Below, piece by piece: positions 45,922 through 55,379 of a stretch of DNA of 64,000 bases; the stretch's first letter is position 1; each line of letters opens with the position of its first letter. Below the pieces are notes generated by a model, which saw only the letters and a list, made by a program, of their open reading frames with translations, ran no database searches and was not told the origin of the DNA. This stretch comes from Eublepharis macularius (lineage: Eukaryota > Chordata > Lepidosauria > Squamata > Eublepharidae): NCBI RefSeq assembly GCF_028583425.1, contig NC_072802.1, positions 15,819,926 to 15,883,925 on the forward strand, written 5' to 3'. The translations under genes and the position numbers were made by a program.

Positions 45922-46352
45922 AATCCGGAATGATTTTCTAAAAATTCTGTGACTGAGAGGTATTACCAGTGGAACAGGCTTCCTCAGGATGTGGTGGGCT
46001 CTCCTTCTTTGGAGGTTTTTAAGCAGAGGCTAGATGGCCATCTGACAGCAATGCTGATTCTGGGAAAATCATGAGAGGGAGAGCAGGAAGGGTTACATCA
46101 GGACTTAGTTCTTGTGGCCCTTTCTTACATGCCCAGGATAATGCCAATCACCACTTGGGGTTAGGTAGTAATTTTCCCCAGGCCACTTCAGCTAGGGATC
46201 CTGACAGTGTTTTGCCATCTTCTGCACATGGAGCAAGGGTCACTGGGTGTGTGTGGGAGGAAGTGGTTGTTGTGAATTTCCTGCATTGTGCAGGGGTTGG
46301 ACTAGATGTCCCTGGAGGTTCCTTCCAACCCAATGATTCTATGATTCTACCC
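45922..46352 (+). mobile_element. CR1 LINE 3' end
   Basis: 'ggatgtggtgggctctcctt', 'gccatctgacagcaatgctg', 'tgcattgtgcaggggttgga' and the terminal 'atgattctatgattct' repeats are the typical CR1 3' region and end. Strongly 5'-truncated. Confidence 0.8.
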
Positions 46353-46489
46353 CATCCTACTACATACAAGGTTAACCGTGTTCCAGACAACTCAATTTGT
46401 ACCCTGGTACACCACCAGAGGGTTTTGCCATGAAGGTAAGCCCAGAAGAAGCTGCTCATCCCTCATCCCTGGATGCTGTGGCAGGAAGC

Positions 46490-47400
46490 CCAGGCCTGGA
46501 TCAGGTGTAGAGCAGGCAGCAATGCATGCCCCCCTGGCATCATCCAGCTGGGATCAGGAGCGGAGCAGGTGGCAATGCTCACCCCCACGTTCACACAGCT
46601 GGGATCAGGAGCGGAGCAGGTGGCAATGCCCACCCCCCTTCAATCAATTGGGATCAGGAGCAGAGCAGGTGGAAATGCCCACCCCTGCCTTCAACCAGCT
46701 GGGATAAGGCACAGAGCAGGTTGCAATGTCCACCCTTGCCTTCATGCTGCTTGGATCAGGAACAGAGCAGGTAGCAATATCCGTCACCCCGCCATCACCT
46801 GGTCAGGATCAGAAGCAGAGCAGGTGGCAATACTTGTCTCCCATTCACATGGCTGGAATCAGGAGCAGAGCAGGTGGCAATGCCTTCCATATGCCATCAC
46901 CCAGCTGGGATCAGGTGTGGAGAAGGTGGCAATGTCCTCCCCCCCCTTCACACAGCCTGGGTCATGAGTGGAGCAGGTGGCAATGCCCGCTCCCCCTTCA
47001 ACCCTCTAGAATCATGTGTGTAGTAGGCAGCAATGCCCGCCCCCTCTTCACCCCATCGGGATCAGACATGGAGCAGACAGTAATGCCCACCCCCCTTCAC
47101 TCGGACAGAATCAGGCACAGATCAGGAGACAGTCCCCACCCCCCTTCACCCAGCCAGGATCAGGTGTGGAGCAGGTGGTGACGCCCGCCCCCCTTCACCC
47201 TGCTGGAATCAAGTGTGGAGCAGGTGGCAGTGCCTACTCCCCCTCACCCGGCTGGAATCAGGCATGGAGCAGGAGGCAATGCCCACTCTCCTTCACCCAG
47301 CTGGGATCAGTAGTGGAGCAAGTGGCAATGTCTCCCCCCCTTCACCCTGCCGGAATCAGTCACAGAGGAGGAGGCAATGCCTGCCTGCCCGTCCTCCCCT
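46490..47400. repeat. Minisatellite, about 18 units of 47-53 bp
   Basis: Successive units start 'gatcagg' or 'aatcagg', continue 'gagcaggtggcaatgccc' and end in a C-rich tract with 'ttcacccagctgg'. Starts fall near 46499, 46552, 46603, 46652 and so on to 47353. Units are diverged. All three plus frames stay open over long parts only because the unit lacks stops. Confidence 0.9.
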
Positions 47401-47756
47401 TTCTAGAGCCCATTCCCCCTCACCCCCACAACCAGCTTTGTTACTAGTTGCCAATATTACAGCAGGCCCATAGCTGCAACTGGGAGGCAGAGCTCCCTAT
47501 ATAGCTCTTCCCATGCAGCCTCTCATGAACTAGGTTCCATGAGGCACATTGCCAAGACTGGTGGGTGGGGGTAGAAACACTCCTCTGTGCCATTATAGGT
47601 GTGTATCACCAAACATACTCCTCACCCATCTCCCATCTCTGTCTTTGAACCATAGCCTCCAAGTTCTCTTCGGGAGACTGTCTGATATGGAATGAAGTTG
47701 TTTTGGGCCAGCACACAGAAAAGAATAAGTCCATGTAAATCACCTCTTTTGCAATA

Positions 47757-47935
47757 CTACAGCAGGATTGGGTGCAGTGGCACCTTTGAGACCAACAAGA
47801 TTTTCAAGATATACGCTTTCGAGAGTGAGAGCTCCTTTCTTCAGAAAGCTCAGACCCTGGAAATCTCATTGGTCTCTAAGGTTCCATTGGACTCCTGTTC
47901 TACTGAAGACCAACAAAGCTGTCTTCCTGAAACTT
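47757..47935. repeat. Hammerhead-type inverted repeat (family 2), decayed
   Basis: 'gcagtggcacctttgagacc' at left and 'attggtctctaaggttccat' at right, with 'acgctttcgagagtgagagc' between. One half-site keeps a CTTTCGAGAG core on one strand. Confidence 0.5.
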
Positions 47936-48192
47936 TAGCGATATTAGATATTCTTTTAATTGAATTGTTAAGAAATATGCGTAGTGGCAGATTTATACGG
48001 AAGTATTTTGATGCACTTAGAGCCTACTAGTGTATACGGAGCTCTTGGCAGCCCTGTGCAAAAAGACATCGAAAGATGAATTCTTGTGTGAGGAATGAGC
48101 CTGAACAATTAATGACTTTGAAACTATATCAGCACACTGCATCTGAGGCTTGTTTTGGTCTTCCGACATTTTTTTTCTCCCTTTCTTAACAG

Positions 48193-48287
48193 AGAGCAAA
48201 ACGTTTCTGCAGGCGTCGCACGCACAGTTTGCCAGAGCCCATCTATATGATAAGCTAAAAAGAACTCCTACTGCAAGCAACACAACA
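48193..48287 (+). other. Candidate host exon, 95 bp
   Basis: A strong acceptor ('ttttttttctccctttctta' then ACAG) precedes the block, and a donor GTATGT follows at 48288. One frame is open: two leading bases, then 31 codons beginning 'SKTFLQASHAQFARAH', with non-repetitive composition and several CpGs. It ends in phase 0. I do not recognise the protein. No adjacent exon is certain, so a chance match to splice consensus remains possible. Confidence 0.35.
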
Positions 48288-48616
48288 GTATGTTAACTTT
48301 CTTCTGCAATTAAAATCAAAGGCGTTGTTTTTTTTCTAAGTGCATTGTGTAGAAGGAAATCCAATGTCGGAGTTAGTCATCTGTCTTTTTCACTGTTGAT
48401 TAATGCCTTTATTGTGCAAGGAACAGCAACAAGGATTTGGACCAGGGACGCTGCCGTTCCATTCCGCTAACAGTGGCATTTCTCCCACCACAAGGCACCT
48501 TCTCCGATGATGCAAGAAGTGGAATGAATATGCAACATCCAACCCCATGCGTTGCCCCATAACTGGAGCGCTGGACCGTGGGCGGGAAGTTCCTTCTTTT
48601 TGGACGAAGTGTTCTA

Positions 48617-48883
48617 GGGCCAAGCTAGAAGTGGTGAATTACACTTGAATGGCAAGTGCACAGACTCACGTGTATTTCTCCCTGTTCACTTGCCCTCCAC
48701 TCAATCCACTTGCCATTCAAGTGGCATTCGTCACTTGTAGCTTGGCCCTACGTGATCGAGCTACAAGTGACGAATGACACTTGAACAGCAAGTGGATCGA
48801 GTGGAGGACAAGTGGAGGGCAAGTGAACAGGGAGGAATACACTTGCCATTCAAGTGTCATTCGTCACTTGTAGCTGGGCCCTC
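48617..48883. mobile_element. Two adjacent ACAAGTGACGAATGACAC-family MITEs
   Basis: The first copy runs 48617-48748 ('gggccaagctag' to 'cacttgtagcttggccc') and the second about 48757-48883 ('gagctacaagtgacgaatga' to 'tagctgggccc'). Each is palindromic. Eight bases separate them. Confidence 0.65.
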
Positions 48884-49885
48884 AGCTTCTAGTGTCCTAG
48901 TGCTAGAAATCAGGGTTGGTGTTTATCATCCAAAAGGTGTCGTGGAGCTATTTCTCTAACTTTTGTTATTTAATGTGGTGTTTGTGGCTAGATATACAAT
49001 CCAGCAGTTGCTGTAACGAAGCTTGCTGAACTAGGGCTCAAGGAGCTATCTTGCCCATCTGATTCTATGCTTCTGGATTTTATAGGTGTATGATTCCCTG
49101 CGATACTAAAATATCGCCTCTTTAAAAATGAGTATGTGCAATCTATCCGTGTTGTTTTGGTGAATTACAAGACATTTGCAGGCTTCTCTGGCATTTTCGT
49201 GCTCTTTTTGTGCATTTTAATGGTGAAGTGAAATGGAAATTGATGGAAAGGGACCTTCCTAGAGTTTTGGTGGAGGCCGCATTGGCATGTGCTACTTAAT
49301 GTGCTTTCCAGCCCTTCTCCGGTTGTTGATGTGGACGTGTGAAAAGCAGACAGTTTAGATGCAGCTATCTGGTCTCTGAGGTGACACCCAAAAGGCAATC
49401 ACGAACGTACTTGTACCAGATATCTGACTTTGGAATTAATTGAGGACCACAAAGCATGATTGATTGACGAGCATCACCTCTCAGCCTTCCTTACACTGTG
49501 CAGATTGAGGTCCATGGACTGAGTCAAGCCTCGTTGCAAGGCCAGAGGCTGTTCATCCCATCATTTTGCTGTGATTCCCAGCAAAAGGATCATTTTGTAG
49601 ACAGTGTGTTTGATATCTCGTTGGTGCTTTTTATGTTGTTTCCTCTGAGCTTGAAAGCTGAACAGCAGTCCTTCCTGCTAAAATGTTTGAACTGTCACAC
49701 TATCACTTCCAGGGTGTGGCCACCTCGAAGTTTGGATAGGAACATATCTGGAAGTGCCACTTGTATGAGCCACTGTCTCCATGCGGATAGTGTACGTGTG
49801 GCCAACATTTATTTCTAGTAGCTGCTATCAGAAACAGAAGAGCAAGACAGATCAACACAGCTACCTACCTGAAACTGTTAGAAAT
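48884..49885. other. Unassigned non-coding DNA
   Basis: No gene or clear repeat, apart from a short 'acacagctacctacctgaaa' repeat scrap near 49857. Confidence 0.4.
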
Positions 49886-50095
49886 AGGGTTGCCAACCTG
49901 CCAGGTGGAGTCTGGAGTCTTCCAAGAATTACAACTGATCTCAAGACTACAGGGGTGAGTTCCCCTGGAGAAAATGAATACACTGGAGAGTTAAGCTGAT
50001 GACTTCATGTCCTACTGAGGTCCTTCCCCTCCCCAAACCCTTGTTCCATCCCTAAATCTCCAGGAATTCTCCAACCTGGAGTTGCAACTATAGTC
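49886..50095 (+). repeat. 'gggttgccaacct' repeat
   Basis: Starts 'agggttgccaacctgccagg' and ends 'ccaacctggagttgcaact', with 'agttcccctggagaaaatga' inside. Fuller relative of the cluster at 44325-44800. Confidence 0.6.
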
Positions 50096-50144
50096 AGAAA
50101 AGTGTCACTGCTATTGCCAGAGCCTTCGAGAATGGAGAAACCAG

Positions 50145-50346
50145 GGCCAATTCCACATGGCTTACCTGAAGCCGGGACGTTGCAGAACATTGTGGGACAT
50201 GCCAGAAAAAACATGGAAGGTTGCGTTTTATCATGCATGTTTTGCGCAACATCGCACAAAACTCTCGCGAGAAAACGAGATCTTCTGCATTTTTTCCGGC
50301 ATGTTCCATAACATCCCAGCTTCAGGTAAGCCGTGTGGAATCGGCC
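50145..50346. mobile_element. Palindromic Harbinger-type MITE
   Basis: 202 bp starting GGCCAATTCCACATGGC and ending GCCGTGTGGAATCGGCC. The 3-bp duplication CAG lies at 50142-50144 and 50347-50349. Its outline is the same as the MITE at 41549-41760, with more decayed CpGs. Confidence 0.75.
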
Positions 50347-50349
50347 CAG

Positions 50350-51499
50350 GAGTTACAAAAGTTACAGGTTGTCAGTTGCCCTGGAGGTTCAAGAAGTCCA
50401 ACAGTCTGCCTGCTTCATCTTGTTCTCAAGCAAGAGTCAGCAAACAGCTAGTAAGATACCTTTTGGTCCTAGCTTCATGCTTAAAGCTTGGCAACGTTAG
50501 ATAAGCCAACCATAGAATTGGAATATGGTAGAGGATATTTATTGAAATCTGCTAGAGGCACTAGTTAATAAGATTGGTAGCATTTCAGACGGAAGGTTGT
50601 TTATAAATTTTAAATATTTTTTTAAAAGATCTTTGAGAGCCAGCCCGGCATTTGTTCTGACAGCATGGATTTGCTGTAGACCTGTCAAACTTGTCAGATG
50701 GAGGGCCCTCCAACTCCCGCAAGCACATGCCAAACACACAAAACAACGGCACGCCCCTGCAACAGGAAGACAGCATCCCGATAAAAGTGTAGCAGCAAAG
50801 ATTTAGAGGTGTGCAAGAATTTCTTGGCACAGTTCCAGCCTCCACACATTTTTTGACAGATAGAGAAATAACACATAAAATCACCAAAGAAAAATAATTT
50901 GTTTACAGAGATGTTTCTTAGATCAACTTGGCTAGATGTTAAGAACTGGGATTATTGCATATATATAAATTGCAAAGCAATTTTAAGTTCATTAGCACTA
51001 ACTAGACAATTAGCCCTGTACTCTCCTTTTTCATGAGTATTTTTTTTCCTAAGGAGTATGGATGAATTTCTCCTTACACACAGAGAGACTGAGTCTGCTT
51101 ATTCTTCTAGCTTCAGGTGGGTAAGTGTGTTGGTCTGTTATAGAAGAGCAAGATTCGGGTTCAGTAACACCTTAGAGTCCAAATGGAAATCTAGTTGGTC
51201 TCTAAGGTGCTAATGGACCTAAATCTTGCTTATCTTTAAGATGCCCTGTAAAGTAATGCTCTGGTTTAAGTGGCTTTCAATAAAGGAAGAGTGATCTTCC
51301 AAAATACAGTGGTAAAATGAAAGGTAGCAGAAATAAGAGGATTTATATCACACCGTGTATTTACTTAACAGAAAGACAACCCTGAATATAGGATGTTTCC
51401 TCTTTTTTTAAAAAAAGATTATTTTTAATTACTGAATGTAACTACAAATGTAAGACCTTCCCCCCTTTTTCTTGATGGCCCATTTTGGGGGTGGGGACC
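50350..51499. other. Unassigned, with one decayed repeat
   Basis: 51108-51240 is a decayed family 2 hammerhead-type repeat ('ttcagtaacaccttagagtc', 'ggtctctaaggtgctaatgg'). The rest is unassigned. Confidence 0.4.
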
Positions 51500-52583
51500 T
51501 GGGGTGGAAATACACATTACCTAGGGATGCTCAGGTGTCCCCCCTCCAGCTTTCCGTGCTCCTGCTCGCACTGTCACCTTTCAATTTGCTCCAAATGAAT
51601 ACATTCATGTGTTCAATATCAGTTCCTCCTCAACTGCTAAAAGTATCTTGAAATGCAGATAATGGCTGTTTCCACATGCTGTTAAAGCGACGGGCTACTT
51701 ACTGAATGCTGCCGTTTTTTTTCACAGATTCCAGATGCCTCCAATTTCAAAGCGGAAGCAGGCAGTTTGCCTTCCATGTGTTCAGCATCCTTTACCCGGC
51801 ACAGGAAAGAGTGGGAAATCCTGTTCTCACAAAAGACGCTGAACAAACAAAAGGAAATTGTTAGGAAAGGAAACCAATGCATGTTGGGAATGGTGCTTGA
51901 TAAATGAGCAGTAATAAGAATTTGCTTGATGAAGCAATGCGAAACAGGATGAATTGAAAGCTGGCTCACCCGTTGCCAACTTCCCAGGAGCATCTCTCCC
52001 CGCTGCTATCACCTCGGAGATTCTTTCCGCTGTTGATTCTGCATAACGGATTTCTGCCTGTGGAAAGATCAAATGTGAATACAAGTGACTGCTTTCTTAA
52101 GGGAAATTGTTGAACGGACACTGAAATTGATTATTCATTGAGAAGCATTGGTTCTGAATATATGAAATCTTAGTGGCATTGACCAATTTATGAGTATTTA
52201 GGGGTATTTGTAAGCAATAGTAACAGGATTAAGAACTTTGTTTGGACACTTTGCACTTGCACTTTTTAGAAATATTAAAAAAAATTCAAAATATTGGAAA
52301 TATCTCTAAGGGTTACAAAGAATTTTTTCTTTACTTGGGTCTCTCAGGACATATGTCCTTTTTGTTAAGTCACAGGAACCTACAGTACTTGTTCTTGCAG
52401 TGAAAATAGAGCTGAATTACCACTTTGCCCTCCGGAATCACTTCCAGTCACATAAAGGGAGCTCCTGTGAAAGTGGCATTCACATGCGCCAAGCAAAAAC
52501 CGCTTGTATGTGAATTGAAGACTACACATACAATCCTGCACTTGAGCATCCCTAGGAACTTATTAACGTGTATTTCCACCCGT
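51500..52583. repeat. Inverted repeats enclosing exon-like sequence
   Basis: 'gggtggaaatacacatta' and 'cctagggatgctcaggtg' (51501-51536) recur in inverse at 52541-52582, with a 7-base indel between the two parts. Nothing else in the interior is palindromic. They may be one element of 1.08 kb or two separate inverted repeat copies. Confidence 0.45.
51703..52057 (-). other. Candidate pair of host exons (minus strand)
   Basis: Exon a, 52057-51970, has acceptor 'tgatctttccacag' and donor GTGAGC. Exon b, 51838-51703, has acceptor 'ttttgtttgttcag' and donor GTAAGT. The 131-bp gap would be an intron. In exon a the frame 'AEIRYAESTAERISEVIAAG' looks protein-like; spliced on, it stops 15 codons into exon b, so either exon b is terminal or the frame is wrong. 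A plus-strand frame at 51728 ('IPDASNFKAEAGSLPSM') preceded by a good acceptor competes. I do not recognise the product. Confidence 0.3.
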
Positions 52584-53176
52584 AGTCTTTTTGCATGAAC
52601 AGGGTATTGTTATGGTTAGAGCCTGGTTACCACCACTTTTGTTGTATTTTGTGACTTCACAGCTTGGGCTGTCATTGATTATATTTGTGACGCAGTCCAG
52701 ATATGATGGGGGAAGAAGGAGGGAGAGCTGAGGGGGAGACATCAGAGGAAAAAGGCTCTCTGGACTAAACACTGTGCTATCACCCCCCTATTCTGAACTT
52801 CCCTTTCCTTCTGTTTAAACCCAAGCCACCACACTATTAATAAAAGGGCAGGCGGACACAAACTTTTATTAACTGGATGGTTTAGTGTAGCTTTGTGTTC
52901 CCTAAAAGGGTTTTATTTGTGACAGTAATTATGTGGTATTTGAGAGTGAGATGATTAGAAACCCCTTTCCCACAGCTATTTTTGACTTGACTGATAGCAC
53001 AGAATAAATACCAAAGACTTAGTTACATAAAATAAGTTGTGGAAACAGTTAAAGGGTTTTTTTTTGTTTTCTTTTGTGAAATAAATATTAAGAACAAAAG
53101 TACAAATGGCTTGCAACAACACTCCCCAGAGATCATGCTTTTTCATCACTGGGAACTAACTTGTTGAACTTGAGTC
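52584..53176. other. Unassigned non-coding DNA
   Basis: No gene or repeat recognised. Confidence 0.4.
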
Positions 53177-53179
53177 TAA

Positions 53180-53413
53180 GAGCGGGACCACAAGTGACAC
53201 CTGACACAGGTTGGACACTTGCCAGCTTCCCTCAAGTTTTGATGGGAAATGTAGGCAGCTTGGTGGAATGTTGGACAAGTGACAGTTGAAAAGTCCATTG
53301 GACAGCAGTCAGAGAGTCAAGCTGCAAGACCAGGATGCCTACATTTCCCATCAAAACTTGAGGGAAGCTGACTAGTGTCCAACCTGTGTCAGGCGTCACT
53401 TATGGTCCCGCTC
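53180..53413. mobile_element. Palindromic MITE with TAA duplication
   Basis: 234 bp from GAGCGGGACCACAAGTGACA to the matching inverse ending GGTCCCGCTC. Arms also pair through 'cctcaagttttgatgggaaa'. The triplet TAA flanks it (53177-53179, 53414-53416), as in classical PIF/Harbinger insertions. The centre is not palindromic. Confidence 0.75.
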
Positions 53414-53427
53414 TAAATTGATAACAT

Positions 53428-53546
53428 GGGGCCGAGCTACAAGTGACGAATGACACTTGAACAGCAAGTGGATTGAGTGGAGCGCAAGTGAACAGGGAGA
53501 AATACACTTGCCGTTCAAGTGTCATTCGTCACTTGTAGCTTGGCCC
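53428..53546. mobile_element. ACAAGTGACGAATGACAC-family MITE, short copy
   Basis: 'gggccgagctacaagtgacg' at left and 'cgtcacttgtagcttggccc' at right enclose a palindrome of 119 bp. No convincing duplication is visible. Confidence 0.7.
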
Positions 53547-54379
53547 ACAGAGGCTGGGTGTGGGTGAGGGTGTATTATTGCCTTTTCCTTAGGGCTCCTT
53601 CACATTCAAAGTTCAGTTGCAACCTCTTTAACACAGATGACAGACTTCTGCTCATGTCCTAGGCTACTCTTTTAAACTTTCAGAGAACCTGACTTCAGAA
53701 CAGGTAACAGAAAATTTAGATTGGAGCAGGCCCTTCACAGGGGGTTTAATTCCTTACAAAAAGTTTCTACCTACATGACCCCCAAATCCTAACTACAAAG
53801 CCCAAAATAAAAAGCCTGACTACAGCTAATGCACTTATCCAGAGCTACAATCTCCCTGTCCGAAGGGAAAATGTATCTCTTCTCCCTGTTTAAGCTGAGG
53901 TGGCTCACTTGCCTCCTATCCAGTGAAGTTCCAGGGGCTCTGATTGGATAGCCAATCTCTGGGGCTGACTCAAGGACAAAATCCCAAGGATTGATTCAGA
54001 GCCCTGGAGAATAGGACAAACTTTGAGGTTCATTGCCACAGTCCTAATTTAGGCTGCGTCCACACAGCATTAAATATTATACTTTCATTGCCATTTGCAA
54101 CTGGATTTCCCTCTATGAACCCACACCATCTGGTACTGAAAGACAGCTATGATGCTGTGGCAGGACAACATTCAACAATGCAGCCTTAAGGTAGAGAAAG
54201 AGAAAAGCAATTTCTCATTCTTTCTGTGATATGAGATGAATTCCTGAAAAAGTAACAGGTTACTCTAATTGATACTTGCATGGAGGAGAAGGCTGACGGA
54301 ATATGAAACTCGAAAACTGAAACTTTCTGGCTACTTCATTGCTGAAGAGGAGAAACCCCCTTTGAAGGCCTGTCTATTT
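53547..54379. other. Unassigned non-coding DNA
   Basis: No gene or clear repeat before the R4-like LINE sequence begins. Confidence 0.4.
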
Positions 54380-54531
54380 TCATTATGTTTATTGAGGCTG
54401 CTGCCATAGGCCAAAAATCGGCACAAGTTATATTAAGATTTTTTCATACCATTTTTTCATTATAATGCCAGCGGCTCTTAAATTATATCAGGCCAAATTT
54501 GTATCTCATTTTCTATATGGGATGATATTAG

Positions 54532-54551
54532 GGTCGATTCCACACTACCTT
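54532..54551 (+). repeat. Harbinger left terminal inverted repeat
   Basis: GGTCGATTCCACACTACCTT, an exact complement of the right end; preceded by the duplicated target TAG. Confidence 0.95.
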
Positions 54552-54783
54552 GTTTTAGCGCTAGTTTTTCGCTGCCGCCGCGCTACTCATTCCTCTGTTC
54601 ACACGTTTTTTAAAAAAAATCGTTATGGTGTCGCTACGGCGTCGCAGCAGACCACCGCGATTTCATCGCGCTATGAGCTCATTAAATCTCCCACCCCCCA
54701 AAGCATCACCCAATCAGTACGCACCCCTCATCTCCGCGGCCCCGCCCACGCACTCAAAGGGGGAAAAAAAGAAGGGCAATTCA

Positions 54784-54795
54784 TCGGTATGCCGA
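54784..54795. promoter_or_regulatory. Subterminal palindrome, left copy
   Basis: TCGGTATGCCGA, 252 bp inside the left end. The same core recurs at 59852-59865 and 63096-63109. Its placement near both ends and near a gene start suggests a binding site for the transposase or a Myb-like protein; this is inference. Confidence 0.5.
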
Positions 54796-55379
54796 CACCT
54801 TGACTCAGTCAACCTCCATGCACCTACCCGGAATTAGAACGGATCGCTTAGGGACATTTTTCGGTGCAAGCTGTCATGTCAGCTTTCGGCTTGACTGCCC
54901 CGTCATGTTGCAAGAGTGGATCCCCAGATGAAAGCCGGGGAGAATGATGCATGGGATGGACAAGGATGTTGACTGCCCCTCACGGAACCAGTTTCATGTA
55001 GTGTGGAAACAGGTGTCCGCTGTGGGTGACGCCTCCCCCATCACAGGCGATCATCCACCTTAATCAGAAGATATATTTCTTGGTCATTGCATTCTGGAAT
55101 CTGACGTTCCCAATGTCATTATCAATATGCCAACAAGCCGTTCTAGCGAACACATAAAAAGGCTCTAAAGGAAGATATAAAAACATCTTTCTAGCGCATG
55201 CCCCGACCACTTTCAGATCCGTTAATTCCCGCGTAAATTTCACCATCATCTCCCGTGATCCAATGCACGATGCAGGAACTCAGACTTTGAGCCTGGAGCG
55301 CGCATGCTCTGCTATCAGAGAATTACAATCAAGCGGGAAAACGCCAAGAATCAGAAGCTTCTGGTGATCAACAGTTCAA

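Noticed and set aside
46490-47400. CRISPR-like regular array
   Set aside because: Units are diverged, adjacent and GC-rich minisatellite repeats; there are no identical repeats with unique spacers, and the DNA is from a vertebrate.
46473-47447. Long overlapping frames that look like a repeat protein
   Set aside because: They are produced by a stop-free minisatellite unit, open in several phases, without start context or splice sites.
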